A stretch of 64,000 nucleotides of DNA from Methylomarinovum caldicuralii (lineage in GTDB: Bacteria; Pseudomonadota; Gammaproteobacteria; Methylococcales; Methylothermaceae): assembly GCF_033126985.1 (NCBI RefSeq), contig NZ_AP024714.1, positions 2,620,990-2,684,989 on the forward strand. The letters are read 5' to 3'. Each line of letters begins with the position of its first letter. The first letter of the stretch is position 1. The notes beneath the pieces were generated by a model. The model was not told the DNA's origin. It saw only the letters and a program-made list of their open reading frames with translations, and did no database searches. The translations under genes were made by a program, and so were the position numbers. This document shows, one piece after another, positions 11,129 through 19,792 of this stretch.

Positions 11129-11818
11129 ATGAACATCATCATGCAATCCCTCCGAAGTCCTGCCTTTTTCAAAACTAAGTGGCCCATGATTTTCCTGGGA
11201 ATCACCGGTTTGGGGCTTTCCAGTGTTTCTGTGGCGGCCACGCCCGCGGAAAACGAGGCAGTTCGCGTCGGGCTTACCAAAAACATCGAGCGCATCGAAA
11301 TAAAAACGGCGACCGAAACCTTCATCATCGAAAGGATCCGGGATCCGGCACATACCATCCCGCCCCCCTTCGACAAAACCTCACGGCCGTGCCCGCCGTA
11401 TTGCATTCAGCCGATACGCGCCGGCGCCCATGTCGAAACCCTAGGGGAGCTGGAAACCATCTCCTGGCTGCAAAAACGCGCCGCCGGCGATAACGTCGTC
11501 ATCCTCGATGTCCGCCTGCCTCTCTGGCGCGAGCGCGGCACGCTGCCCCTCGCCCTCAATCTGCCCCTGACCCAGTTCCAGCAGCAGCTGCCCCATCTGT
11601 TGGAACGTCATTTCGGCGCCCGCCACCAGGGGAAAGACTGGGATTACGCCGCGGCCAAGACCCTGGTCCTGTTCAGCAACGGCCCCTGGGATCCCGACGC
11701 CTACGAGGCCATCCAGATCCTTCTCGCCGCCGGCTATCCCCCCGAGCGCATCAAGTGGTACCGGGGCGGCATGCAGTCCTGGCTGTCCTTCGGGCTGACC
11801 ACCGTCCAACCGCAATGA
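11129..11818 (+). CDS. Exported rhodanese-like protein lacking the catalytic cysteine
   Basis: The 229-residue protein has a short basic N-terminus, a hydrophobic stretch (PMIFLGITGLGLSSVSV) and an AATPA signal-peptidase-like site, so it is probably periplasmic. After residue 110 it shows a rhodanese fold: NVVILDVRLPLWRERGTLPLALNLPL, then LVLFSNGPWDPDAYEAI and GMQSWLSFG. At the active-site loop the usual Cys is replaced (FSNGPWDP), so sulfur transfer by the classic mechanism is unlikely. The role is unknown; a binding or scaffold function is possible. It is divergent from the H-NS gene. Confidence 0.75.
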   Translation: MNIIMQSLRSPAFFKTKWPMIFLGITGLGLSSVSVAATPAENEAVRVGLTKNIERIEIKTATETFIIERIRDPAHTIPPPFDKTSRPCPPYCIQPIRAGAHVETLGELETISWLQKRAAGDNVVILDVRLPLWRERGTLPLALNLPLTQFQQQLPHLLERHFGARHQGKDWDYAAAKTLVLFSNGPWDPDAYEAIQILLAAGYPPERIKWYRGGMQSWLSFGLTTVQPQ

Positions 11819-11882
11819 CGGGATGTGGATATAATCGCACTCCCCGACGTCCAATCCTGAAATTTCACCCTCTCGAGACCGC

Positions 11883-14800
11883 ATGACGGCAGAAACCCGC
11901 AACCTCCATTCCTGGCAACATCCACCCCTGCCCACCGCGCCCGGACGCGCGCTCCACTGGCGCGGGCTTCACGACGCCGCCCCGGCGCTGGCGCTGGCCC
12001 GGGCGATCGCCGCCCATCCGTCCCTGTTCCTGGTGGTCACCCCGGACAGCCACAGCGCCCAGCGCCTGGAACAGGAGCTGGCCTTCTTCCTCGGCAAGCG
12101 GGCGCCGGTGCTGCATTTCCCGGACTGGGAAACCCTGCCCTACGACGTCTTCTCCCCGCTGCCGGAGATCGTCTCCGAACGCCTGCGCACCCTGGTGCGG
12201 CTGCCCGGAACCCGGCACGGGGTGCTCGTCACCCCCATCGCCACCCTGATGCAGCGCCTCGCCCCCCAACGCCACATCCTCGGCCGCGGCCTCTCCCTCG
12301 AAACCGGCGACCGTCTCGATCTGGCCGCCCTGCGGGAACGGCTGGAGCAGGCCGGCTACCAGTGCATCCCCCAGGTACAGCAGCACGGGGAATTCGCCGT
12401 CCGCGGCGCCATCCTCGACCTGTTCCCCATGGGCAGCGACAGGCCGCTGCGGATCGAACTGTTCGATGACGAAATCGAGTCCATCCGCACCTTCGACCCG
12501 GAAACCCAGCGCACCATCGCCAGAACCGAGCGCTTCGAACTGTTCCCGGCGCGGGAATTTCCCACCGACAGCGAGGCGGTCAAGCGCTTCCGCCGTGCCT
12601 TCCGCAACGCCTTTCCGGACCTGCCCGCCGGCAATCCGCTATACCAGGACGTCAGCAGCGGTTTCTTCCCCGCCGGCATCGAGGCCTATCTGCCCCTGTT
12701 TCTGGAAACCACGGCGACCCTGTTCGACTATCTGCCGGAGGACACCACCCTGGTGCTGGCCACTTCGCCGGCCAAGGCGGCTAACTTCTTCACCGAGGTG
12801 GAGCAGCGCTATCAGCTGCGCCGCGGCGACCTCGACCGCCCGCCCCTGCCCCCGGAGACCCTCTACCTGCCGCCGGAGGACCTGTGGCGCCGCTTCCAGG
12901 CCTATCCCCGCATCGACCTGTTCCCCGAATCCGAGGCCGCGGACAAGGTGGATTTCGCCACCGCCCCGCTGCCGGACGTGGCCCTGGAGCCGCAGAAGAA
13001 GGAACCGGCCGCCCGCCTCCAGGCATTCCTGGCCGAACACGGCGGTCCGGTGCTGTTCACCGCCGAAAGCCCCGGCCGCCGCGAGGCCCTGCTCGACACC
13101 CTGGGACGATCCGGCCTGCGCCCGGAAAGCGTGGAGGACTGGGCCAACTTCCTGGCCCGCACCCCGCCCCTGGCCCTGACCCTCGCCCCCCTGGAACGCG
13201 GGTTGTGGAGCGAGGACCCGGTGCTGGCGGTCATTCCCGAAGCCAGGCTCTACGGAGAGCGCGCCCGCCAGCGGCGGCGGGATACGGCCCGCGACATCGA
13301 GAACCTGATCGCCGATCTGAGCGAGCTGACCGTCGGCGCGCCGGTGGTCCACCGCGACCACGGCGTCGGCCGCTACCTGGGACTGCAGCGGCTGGAGGCA
13401 GGCGGGGTGGAAACCGAATTTTTGACCCTGGAATACGCCGGCGGCGACAAGCTCTACGTGCCGGTGGCCAACCTCCACCTCATCAGCCGATACAGCGGCG
13501 CCGACGTGGAAAACGCCCCCCTGCACAAGCTGGGCGGCGAACAATGGAAAAAGGCCCGCAAAAAGGCCCAGGCGCGGGTCCGCGACGTGGCCGCCGAACT
13601 GCTGGAGATCCACGCCCGGCGGGCCGCCCGCCAGGGGTTCGCCCATCAGCTGGACGAGGCCGGTTACCGCGCCTTCGCCGCCGCCTTCCCCTTCGAGGAA
13701 ACCCCGGACCAGAGCGCCGCCATCGAGGCGGTGCTCGCCGACCTTAGATCCCCCCAGCCCATGGACCGGGTGGTGTGCGGCGACGTCGGCTTCGGCAAGA
13801 CTGAGGTGGCCATGCGCGCCGCCTTCGTCGCAGTCCAGAACGGCAAACAGGTGGCGGTGCTGGTGCCCACCACCCTGCTGGCCCAGCAGCACTATCAGAA
13901 CTTCCGCGACCGCTTCGCCGACTGGCCGGTGCGGGTGGAGGCGCTGTCGCGCTTCGTCACCCCCACGCAGCAGAAGCAGATCCTTCGTGACGTGACCGAC
14001 GGCAAGGTGGACATCCTCATCGGCACCCACAAGCTGCTGCAGAAAAGCGTCAAATACAAAAACCTGGGGCTGGTCATCATTGACGAGGAGCAGCGCTTCG
14101 GGGTGCGCCAGAAGGAGCACTTCAAAAAGCTGCGCAGCGAAGTGGACCTGCTCACCCTAACCGCCACCCCCATTCCCCGCACTCTCAACATGTCCCTGTC
14201 GGGCCTCAGGGACATTTCCATCATCGCCAGCCCGCCGGAAGGGCGGCATCCCATCCAGACTTTCGTCAGCGAATGGGTGGACGGCCTGGTGCAGGAGGCG
14301 ATCCTGCGCGAGATCCGCCGTGGCGGCCAGGTCTATTTCGTCCACAACAAGATCGAATCCATGGCGCGCATCGCCGAGGAGATCGGCCGCCTGGTGCCCG
14401 AGGCCCGCATCCGCATCGCCCACGGCCAGATGCCCGAACGCGAGTTGGAACGGATCATGCTTGACTTCTACCACCAGCGCTTCAACGTGCTGCTGTGCAC
14501 CACCATCATCGAGAGCGGCATCGACGTGCCCTCGGCCAACACCATCATCATCCACCGCGCCGACCTGTTCGGCCTGGCCCAGCTGCACCAGCTGCGCGGG
14601 CGGGTGGGCCGCTCCCACCACCGCGCCTACGCCTACCTGCTGGTGCCGCCCAAGAAGCTGATGACCAAAGACGCCGTCAAGCGCCTGGAGGCGATCCAGG
14701 CCTCCGGGGAGCTGGGCGCCGGCTTCCTGATCTCCTCCCACGACCTGGAGATCCGCGGCGCCGGCGAGCTGCTCGGCGACGAGCAGAGCGGCCAGATCCA

Positions 14801-15338
14801 GGAGATCGGCTTCAATCTCTACACCGAAATGCTGGAAAAGGCGGTCAAGGCCCTCAGGGAAGGCCGGGAACTGAGCTTTGAGGAAGAAGCCGACAGCGTC
14901 GAGGTGGACCTGAAACTCCCGGCCCTGATCCCCGACGACTACGTTCCCGACGTCCACACCCGCCTGGTGCTGTACAAACGCATCGCCAACGCTGAAACCC
15001 GCGAAGCCCTGGAAGCACTGCAGGTGGAAATGATCGACCGTTTCGGCCTGCTGCCGCAGGCGGCTAAGAATCTGTTCGCCGTCGCCGAGCTCAAGCAACA
15101 GGCCGATCGCTTAGGGATTACCAAGATCGACGCCAACGCCAAAGGCGGCCGCCTCCAGTTCACCACCGAACCCAGCATCGACGTGGAGGCGCTGCTGGGT
15201 CTGGTGCAGTCCCGGCCGCAAACCTACCGCCTCGACGGCCCCCAGACCCTGCGCTTTGAGGAAAACCTGGAGGAACCGGCCCGGCGCCTGGCCTTCGTCG
15301 CCGAACTCCTGGCGGGACTGGCGCCGAAAAGCGCGTGA
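11883..15338 (+). CDS. mfd: Transcription-repair coupling factor Mfd
   Basis: The 1151-residue ATP-dependent translocase removes RNA polymerase stalled at lesions and recruits UvrA. It begins with a UvrB-like region (residues 10-340), then the RNA-polymerase-interacting domain (VHRDHGVGRYLGLQRLE). The helicase motor follows, with Walker A GDVGFGKTEVAMRAA, motif II DEEQRFGVRQKE, TATPIPRTLNMS and the motif VI region QLRGRVGRSHHRAYAYLL. The TRCF domain is at the C-terminus. Length and order are normal for the family. A TATAAT at 11830-11835 may be its -10 box. Confidence 0.99.
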   Translation: MTAETRNLHSWQHPPLPTAPGRALHWRGLHDAAPALALARAIAAHPSLFLVVTPDSHSAQRLEQELAFFLGKRAPVLHFPDWETLPYDVFSPLPEIVSERLRTLVRLPGTRHGVLVTPIATLMQRLAPQRHILGRGLSLETGDRLDLAALRERLEQAGYQCIPQVQQHGEFAVRGAILDLFPMGSDRPLRIELFDDEIESIRTFDPETQRTIARTERFELFPAREFPTDSEAVKRFRRAFRNAFPDLPAGNPLYQDVSSGFFPAGIEAYLPLFLETTATLFDYLPEDTTLVLATSPAKAANFFTEVEQRYQLRRGDLDRPPLPPETLYLPPEDLWRRFQAYPRIDLFPESEAADKVDFATAPLPDVALEPQKKEPAARLQAFLAEHGGPVLFTAESPGRREALLDTLGRSGLRPESVEDWANFLARTPPLALTLAPLERGLWSEDPVLAVIPEARLYGERARQRRRDTARDIENLIADLSELTVGAPVVHRDHGVGRYLGLQRLEAGGVETEFLTLEYAGGDKLYVPVANLHLISRYSGADVENAPLHKLGGEQWKKARKKAQARVRDVAAELLEIHARRAARQGFAHQLDEAGYRAFAAAFPFEETPDQSAAIEAVLADLRSPQPMDRVVCGDVGFGKTEVAMRAAFVAVQNGKQVAVLVPTTLLAQQHYQNFRDRFADWPVRVEALSRFVTPTQQKQILRDVTDGKVDILIGTHKLLQKSVKYKNLGLVIIDEEQRFGVRQKEHFKKLRSEVDLLTLTATPIPRTLNMSLSGLRDISIIASPPEGRHPIQTFVSEWVDGLVQEAILREIRRGGQVYFVHNKIESMARIAEEIGRLVPEARIRIAHGQMPERELERIMLDFYHQRFNVLLCTTIIESGIDVPSANTIIIHRADLFGLAQLHQLRGRVGRSHHRAYAYLLVPPKKLMTKDAVKRLEAIQASGELGAGFLISSHDLEIRGAGELLGDEQSGQIQEIGFNLYTEMLEKAVKALREGRELSFEEEADSVEVDLKLPALIPDDYVPDVHTRLVLYKRIANAETREALEALQVEMIDRFGLLPQAAKNLFAVAELKQQADRLGITKIDANAKGGRLQFTTEPSIDVEALLGLVQSRPQTYRLDGPQTLRFEENLEEPARRLAFVAELLAGLAPKSA

Positions 15339-15399
15339 ATCCGGGGCCGTGAAACTGGTAAGATAGGTGGAATCTGCACAACTTTTTCAGGACAAGGAC

Positions 15400-15813
15400 A
15401 TGACAGACGAATCCCAAGCCCACATGGACCCCGACAACCTCTACCGGGAGGAAACCTACACCGATCTCAAGACCGGCACCATCAAGCGCCTGATTCCGGT
15501 CACCGCCGAGGGCATGGCCGATCCCAACCGCAAGGAGATGTTCCTCGGCCAGGCCACCATCATGACCCCGGTGGGCAGTCTGCCGCTGAGCTTCGAAATC
15601 GAGGCGGACACCCTCAAAGACGCGGTGGAGAAATACGGTGAGGCGGCCGAAAAGGGCATCCGGGAAACCATGGAGGAACTGCGCCGCCTGCAGCAGGAAC
15701 AGGCCAGCTCCCTGGTCATCCCCAAGGGCGGGGCGCCGGGTGGCGACATGCCGGGCGGCAGCTTCCCCGGCGCGGGTGGCGGCATGCCCGGAGGTGGCAT
15801 CAAGCTTCCCTGA
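15400..15813 (+). CDS. Conserved cytosolic protein of unknown function
   Basis: The 137-residue soluble protein starts at ATG 15400, preceded by AGGAC. Residues 10-75 are a compact domain (DNLYREETYTDLKTGTIKRL and GQATIMTPVGSLPLSFEIEA). A helical, Glu-rich segment follows (EKYGEAAEKGIRETMEELRRL), and the tail is rich in Gly, Pro and Met (GGDMPGGSFPGAGG). No signal peptide or membrane segment is seen. Its order after mfd and before a CsiV-like gene suggests co-transcription with them. No function can be assigned. Confidence 0.7.
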   Translation: MTDESQAHMDPDNLYREETYTDLKTGTIKRLIPVTAEGMADPNRKEMFLGQATIMTPVGSLPLSFEIEADTLKDAVEKYGEAAEKGIRETMEELRRLQQEQASSLVIPKGGAPGGDMPGGSFPGAGGGMPGGGIKLP

Positions 15814-15818
15814 CGCCC

Positions 15819-16331
15819 ATGGGCCGAATCTTCCTTACGGGCCGGCTCCTCGCCGGCCTTCTCCTGCTTGTGGGCCTCACCGCCGCCGCCGCGCCCAATC
15901 ACTATCAGGTGGCGGTGGTAGTGTTCTCCCAGCCCATCGACACCGACGAAGACCTCAGCGACCAGCCACCCATCCCCTGGCCCAGCGACCTGTGCGAGCC
16001 CAACCCGCTCCCGCCTGGCCAATCGGAGCTGCGCTCGGCCTACGACCGCCTGCGGCGCTCCGCCCGCTACACCCCGCTGCTGCATCTGGCCTGGCGCCAA
16101 CCGGCCTGGCCCAACCGCATCAACGCCCCCTATCACGTCACCAACGGCGCCAACGTCAACGGCGTGGTGCGGCTGCAACGGGGTGAGTACCTGCACGTGA
16201 TCGTGGACATGGAATACCGGGCGCCGGACGGCACCGTGCATACGTTACGGGAGAAACGGCGGGTCAAGTTCAACGAAACCCACTATCTGGACCACCCGGC
16301 TTTCGGAGTGCTGGTCCGGGTGTCGCCCTGA
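15819..16331 (+). CDS. CsiV-like periplasmic protein
   Basis: The 170-residue protein has a signal peptide (GRLLAGLLLLVGLTAAAA) and a mature domain beginning NHYQVAVVVFSQ. The pattern SELRSAYDRLRRSARYTPLLHLAWRQP, followed by GVVRLQRGEYLHVIVDMEY, matches the CsiV (peptidoglycan-binding) family. Members are commonly encoded next to mfd in gammaproteobacteria. They are described as envelope proteins linked to growth and stress in Shewanella, Pseudomonas and relatives. It lies five bases after the preceding gene. Confidence 0.72.
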   Translation: MGRIFLTGRLLAGLLLLVGLTAAAAPNHYQVAVVVFSQPIDTDEDLSDQPPIPWPSDLCEPNPLPPGQSELRSAYDRLRRSARYTPLLHLAWRQPAWPNRINAPYHVTNGANVNGVVRLQRGEYLHVIVDMEYRAPDGTVHTLREKRRVKFNETHYLDHPAFGVLVRVSP

Positions 16332-16692
16332 TGTCATCGGCCCTTGTAAACCGCTTCCAAGGAATGGCCTGGAGGAGAACGCCATACGCAAGTCACGATT
16401 CATCGCACACCGGATCGGCATTGTCGCATGACACCCGCATTCCTGCTCTGCAGCGGGGAAACCGCTTCCGCTTGATGACCTGAGGAAGCGACACCCCTCC
16501 CTGCGCTCTGGCGGGGGACGCTTTCTTCCCTCCCAAAACCCTCTTGGCAACAGGTCAAAAACCACCCGTTCGATGCCCGGCGCACCGAAGCCTATTGCCG
16601 TATCGCCCCAGCCGATCGTCTGATTGACCTGGGTCGTCCACCGCAGTAGTGTAACGTCTCTCTCATATGACGAAAAAAGTGAGGTAAGCGCC
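16332..16692. other. 361-base stretch with no convincing gene
   Basis: No frame with protein-like composition and a ribosome binding site was found. A 7-base inverted repeat CGCTTCC/GGAAGCG spans 16463-16490 and could terminate the mfd-csiV transcripts. A long minus-strand open frame (16694-16245) crosses the end of the CsiV-like gene and is not believed. The stretch probably contains the promoter of the secreted protein that follows, but no clear -35/-10 pair is visible. Confidence 0.5.
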
Positions 16693-17988
16693 ATGAAAGC
16701 ATTTTGCAGATTTCGAATTTATTTATTGATGCTTTTTCTGCCTGCTGGAATGGCATGGGCTCAGCCTGAGATAGGCGTTACGATCGACAGAAACTTTTAC
16801 GTCCTTGGCAGCAACGAACCGTTTCCCGTCTATGTAACCGGTGAGGGGGCGGATATCCCGAAGACCGTAGACGTGCATCTCGGGCTGATCGCCCCGGACG
16901 GAACGATTTATGAATTCCCGAACTGGAATACTTCCCTGCAGCCCTGGATCCCGAATTTTACCGTCCCTGCCGGCCTCAAATATGGCCCGCAGCCAATCTT
17001 CGATTTGCAGAACTTCCCCCATTTGACCGAGGGAGGCTGGCGTGTAGCCGCAGCACTTACCGAACCGGGAACCCTGAATCTGGTATCGCTCAGCATAGCA
17101 TGGATCGGCATACTGCCTCCTGCCGCATCCTCTGGCGATTCTTTCCGCTTTGGGGTGCTGTCCATGACGGATTCGGCCAATAGTGACTCAAGGTCGCAGT
17201 CTGCTGTTGGCTTTTTCATGGAAATCAATGAAAGCGGCGGCTTGAGCGAAGAACAGCTGAAGCAGATAGCGAACAACTGGAAGGAAGGTGCCGGTGTTCC
17301 CCTGGACGAATGCCGTTTCGAAGAAATCAATACCGATCCGACCAGCAGTCCCCTGCCTGGATTTTTCCCCACCTTCCTCCACGCCGGGGATCAATTAAAC
17401 CTGACACGAGAAGACGGAAATATAGTGTCCGTACCCTTGGTTTCGCGAACACTGCCGGGCACAGCCGAAGAATTTTTGACCTATGCAACTGATTTGCCGG
17501 GTGGCTTTTATCAGGATCAGGCGGTCTACCGCTTCACCGGCCCGGGGGGAACGGACGTCGGGCCTTTCGAAACCACATTGCGCGCTCCTGCGCCGCTCAC
17601 GGTGGCCTCGCCCGATCTTGTTTCCGGCCCTGTCATCCATAACGCCAGCGATGACCTCGTATTGGAGTGGAACGGACAAAACAGTCGAGGCACTGTGGAA
17701 GCCATCCTGTCCACTGTCAACTCCGATATCACTACTGGAAGCTCAACGATCAAGACGGTCACCTGCCGTTTCGTGGACGATGGTGAGGGTGTTGTACCCG
17801 CAGACATGCTGAGCCGTTTGGATTCAGGCAGTTTTACACTACCAGGCTTGGATTTGGGCGGCTTTGTATCTGGCAGCATCTCTGTGTCCCGCTCCCGCTA
17901 CGCGGTTTTCAATGCCGCCGACGGCTCGTTGGATTTCGGCCTGTTCTTCATCACTAGCAACGTAGGAGGGATGCTGACTCTTCAGTAG
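16693..17988 (+). CDS. Secreted protein of unknown function
   Basis: The 431-residue protein starts at ATG 16693 with GAGG upstream. It has a clear signal peptide (FRIYLLMLFLPAGMAWA, cleavage before QPEIGV). The mature part is rich in beta-strand-like, Gly/Pro/Thr sequence. It begins with an Ig-like segment (IGVTIDRNFYVLGSNEPFPVYV) and ends with GSISVSRSRYAVFNAADGSLDFG. Few cysteines are present and no catalytic motif is recognised. The gene stands alone between an empty stretch and a convergent terminator. By eye its codons are less G+C-rich than those of its neighbours, which may indicate recent acquisition. Confidence 0.75.
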   Translation: MKAFCRFRIYLLMLFLPAGMAWAQPEIGVTIDRNFYVLGSNEPFPVYVTGEGADIPKTVDVHLGLIAPDGTIYEFPNWNTSLQPWIPNFTVPAGLKYGPQPIFDLQNFPHLTEGGWRVAAALTEPGTLNLVSLSIAWIGILPPAASSGDSFRFGVLSMTDSANSDSRSQSAVGFFMEINESGGLSEEQLKQIANNWKEGAGVPLDECRFEEINTDPTSSPLPGFFPTFLHAGDQLNLTREDGNIVSVPLVSRTLPGTAEEFLTYATDLPGGFYQDQAVYRFTGPGGTDVGPFETTLRAPAPLTVASPDLVSGPVIHNASDDLVLEWNGQNSRGTVEAILSTVNSDITTGSSTIKTVTCRFVDDGEGVVPADMLSRLDSGSFTLPGLDLGGFVSGSISVSRSRYAVFNAADGSLDFGLFFITSNVGGMLTLQ

Positions 17989-18023
17989 TCGTTGAGTGGG
18001 CGCCGCCTTTCTTCAAGGATAAA

Positions 18024-18051
18024 GTGTGTGCCGTATCGCTACGGCACACAC
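18024..18051. terminator. Bidirectional hairpin terminator
   Basis: A perfect 11-base stem (GTGTGTGCCGT / ACGGCACACAC) closes on a 6-base loop. On the minus strand it is followed by TTTATCC, which suits termination after mtnP. On the plus strand it lies 36 bases after the secreted-protein stop without a T-run. Confidence 0.75.
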
Positions 18052-18076
18052 AACCATCCTGATAACCACTGCCAGG

Positions 18077-18811
18077 TCAAAGCGCCGCCAGCACCCCCAG
18101 CACCTTCCGCACCTTCTCCATCCCCGCCACCAGATTGGCGTCGATCTCTGCCATCGAGACCACGCCCTCGGCCTTGCCGGCGGCCCGGTTGACCACCACG
18201 GCGAGACAGGCGTATTCCAATCCGGCCTCACGCGCCAGGGCGGCTTCGGGCATGCCGGTCATTCCCACCAGGTCGCAGCCGTCCCGTTCCATGCGGGCGA
18301 TCTCGGCGGCGGTCTCCAGGCGCGGGCCCTGGGTGCAGCCGTAACAACCGCCGTCGATGACGTCGATATCGGCACAGCGGGCGGCGGCGACCAGATCGTA
18401 GCGCAGGGCGTCGCTGTAGGGATAGGTGAAATCCACGTGGGTGACGTTGCCGTCCCGACCATCGAAGAAAGTGTGCTCGCGACCGTAGGTGTAATCGATG
18501 ATCTGGTCCGGCACCACCAGGGCCTGGGGGATCATCGCCTGGGTGATGCCGCCGACAGCGGCCACGGCGACGACGTGGGTGACGCCGGCCTGTTTGAGCG
18601 CGGCGATGTTGGCGCGGTAGTTGATGCGGTGGGGCGGCAGGGTGTGGCCCTCGCCGTGACGCGGCAGAAACATGATTTCCAGATTGCCGAGAATCCCGTG
18701 CTGCAAAGGCGCCGAGGGTTCTCCGTAGGGCGTCGTCACGGTTTCGCGGCGGCTTTCCTGCAGCCCGTCGATGCGGCCCAGGCCGGAGCCGCCGATGATC
18801 GCCAGTTTCAT
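18077..18811 (-). CDS. mtnP: S-methyl-5'-thioinosine phosphorylase
   Basis: The 244-residue member of the PNP/MTAP family has IGGSGLGRIDG at the N-terminus, the phosphate-binding LPRHGEGHTLPPHRINYRAN, and GPRLETAAEI followed by GMTGMPEAALARE. The base-recognition position carries Asn (AVVVNRAAGK, residue 208), as in 6-oxopurine phosphorylases, not the Asp typical of 6-aminopurine MTAP. This supports methylthioinosine rather than methylthioadenosine as substrate, as described for the Pseudomonas enzyme. The start at 18811 (MKLAIIGG) overlaps the hpt stop by four bases. The reaction releases hypoxanthine, the substrate of the neighbouring hpt product. Confidence 0.85.
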   Translation of the reverse strand: MKLAIIGGSGLGRIDGLQESRRETVTTPYGEPSAPLQHGILGNLEIMFLPRHGEGHTLPPHRINYRANIAALKQAGVTHVVAVAAVGGITQAMIPQALVVPDQIIDYTYGREHTFFDGRDGNVTHVDFTYPYSDALRYDLVAAARCADIDVIDGGCYGCTQGPRLETAAEIARMERDGCDLVGMTGMPEAALAREAGLEYACLAVVVNRAAGKAEGVVSMAEIDANLVAGMEKVRKVLGVLAAL

Positions 18812-19362
18812 GACTGTCTCTCCTTCACGGCATAGATATCGGGCAGATTGCGCCAATAACCCTGGTAATCCATCCCGCAGCCGAAGATATAGCGGTTATC
18901 GCACACCAGCCCCACGTAGTCGGCCCGGCACGGCTTGGGGTTGGGCAGTTTCTTGTCCACCAGCACGGCGATCCGCACCGCCCTGGCGCCCTGCTCCAGG
19001 CAATAGTCGCGGATCGCCGCCAGGGTGACGCCTTCGTCGAGGACGTCGTCCACCAGCAACACGTTGCGGCCACACAGGTCCGTGCGGGGGGTGTGGAGCC
19101 AGTGGAGGTCGCCGCCGCGGGTTTCACGCCCGTAACGGGTGGCGTGGACGCTGTCCAGTTCCAGGGGGAAGTCGAGGCGGGGGAGGAGGCGGCCGGTCAC
19201 CACGATGGCACCGTTGAGGATGCACAGCACCACCGGGTTGGCATCGGCCCAGTCGGCGGTGATGGCGGCCGCCATACGGGTGATGGCCGCATCCACTTCC
19301 GCGGCCGAATGGAGGCGCTCGGCCCGCCGGCGCACCGCCTCGATCAGGGACGGAACGGTCAT
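18808..19362 (-). CDS. hpt: Hypoxanthine(-guanine) phosphoribosyltransferase
   Basis: The 184-residue type I phosphoribosyltransferase salvages hypoxanthine (and possibly guanine) with PRPP to give IMP. The PRPP-binding signature VLLVDDVLDEGVT is at residues 101-113. Purine-ring contacts are expected in VDKKLPNPKPCRADYVGLV. Its ATG overlaps the stop of the upstream membrane-protein gene (ATGA), and its stop overlaps the mtnP start (ATGA). Expression of phosphorylase and salvage enzyme is therefore likely to be coupled. Confidence 0.92.
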   Translation of the reverse strand: MTVPSLIEAVRRRAERLHSAAEVDAAITRMAAAITADWADANPVVLCILNGAIVVTGRLLPRLDFPLELDSVHATRYGRETRGGDLHWLHTPRTDLCGRNVLLVDDVLDEGVTLAAIRDYCLEQGARAVRIAVLVDKKLPNPKPCRADYVGLVCDNRYIFGCGMDYQGYWRNLPDIYAVKERQS

Positions 19363-19766
19363 TCCCCGGCCTCCTCCGCGGCTTTCTCGCGCCGCTCAAA
19401 GGCCAAAAGGCGCTTTTCCAGGCGGTCAATGGTTTCCAGCAGAGTCCCCAGCAGGATGCCGGTCCAGACCCCGATGGAGAGGAAGCCGATCTCCTCCAGC
19501 AGCAGGTCGTTCATGCGCGCCAGATCCAGAAACACGAAGGCGAGAATCTGAACCCCGAAAACCGAGGCGATGACCTTGATCCGGGTCCAGGCCGCCCTAT
19601 CGCGCAGAACGTACCAGGCCACGCCGATGCCGATCCAGGCCCCGGTGTACAGAAACAGGGTGATCTTTTCGAACTTGAAGGCGCCGAAGAAGACGATCAG
19701 CACGATCTGGGCGATCAGGATGCTCCAGAGGGCTTTTTGAACGGTGGTCAGGTGGGTCAGATTCAT
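19359..19766 (-). CDS. Small membrane protein with a C-terminal charged helix
   Basis: The 135-residue protein starts at ATG 19766 (MNLTHLTTVQKALWSILIAQ). Four hydrophobic segments are visible: ALWSILIAQIVLIVFFGAF, ITLFLYTGAWIGIGVAWYV, VIASVFGVQILAFVFLDLA and IGFLSIGVWTGILLGTLLE. A charged, helical tail follows (DRLEKRLLAFERREKAAEE). No enzyme motif is seen. It lies between nagZ and hpt and overlaps hpt by four bases. The function is unknown; its place in a murein/purine-salvage operon does not reveal one. Confidence 0.7.
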   Translation of the reverse strand: MNLTHLTTVQKALWSILIAQIVLIVFFGAFKFEKITLFLYTGAWIGIGVAWYVLRDRAAWTRIKVIASVFGVQILAFVFLDLARMNDLLLEEIGFLSIGVWTGILLGTLLETIDRLEKRLLAFERREKAAEEAGE

Positions 19767-19792
19767 TGCAGTCTCGCGTGGTTTGTGATTCG

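Noticed and set aside
16245-16694. Long minus-strand open frame over the empty stretch after the CsiV-like gene
   Set aside because: It runs antisense into the CsiV-like gene, has no ribosome binding site, and its composition is not protein-like; no family is recognised.
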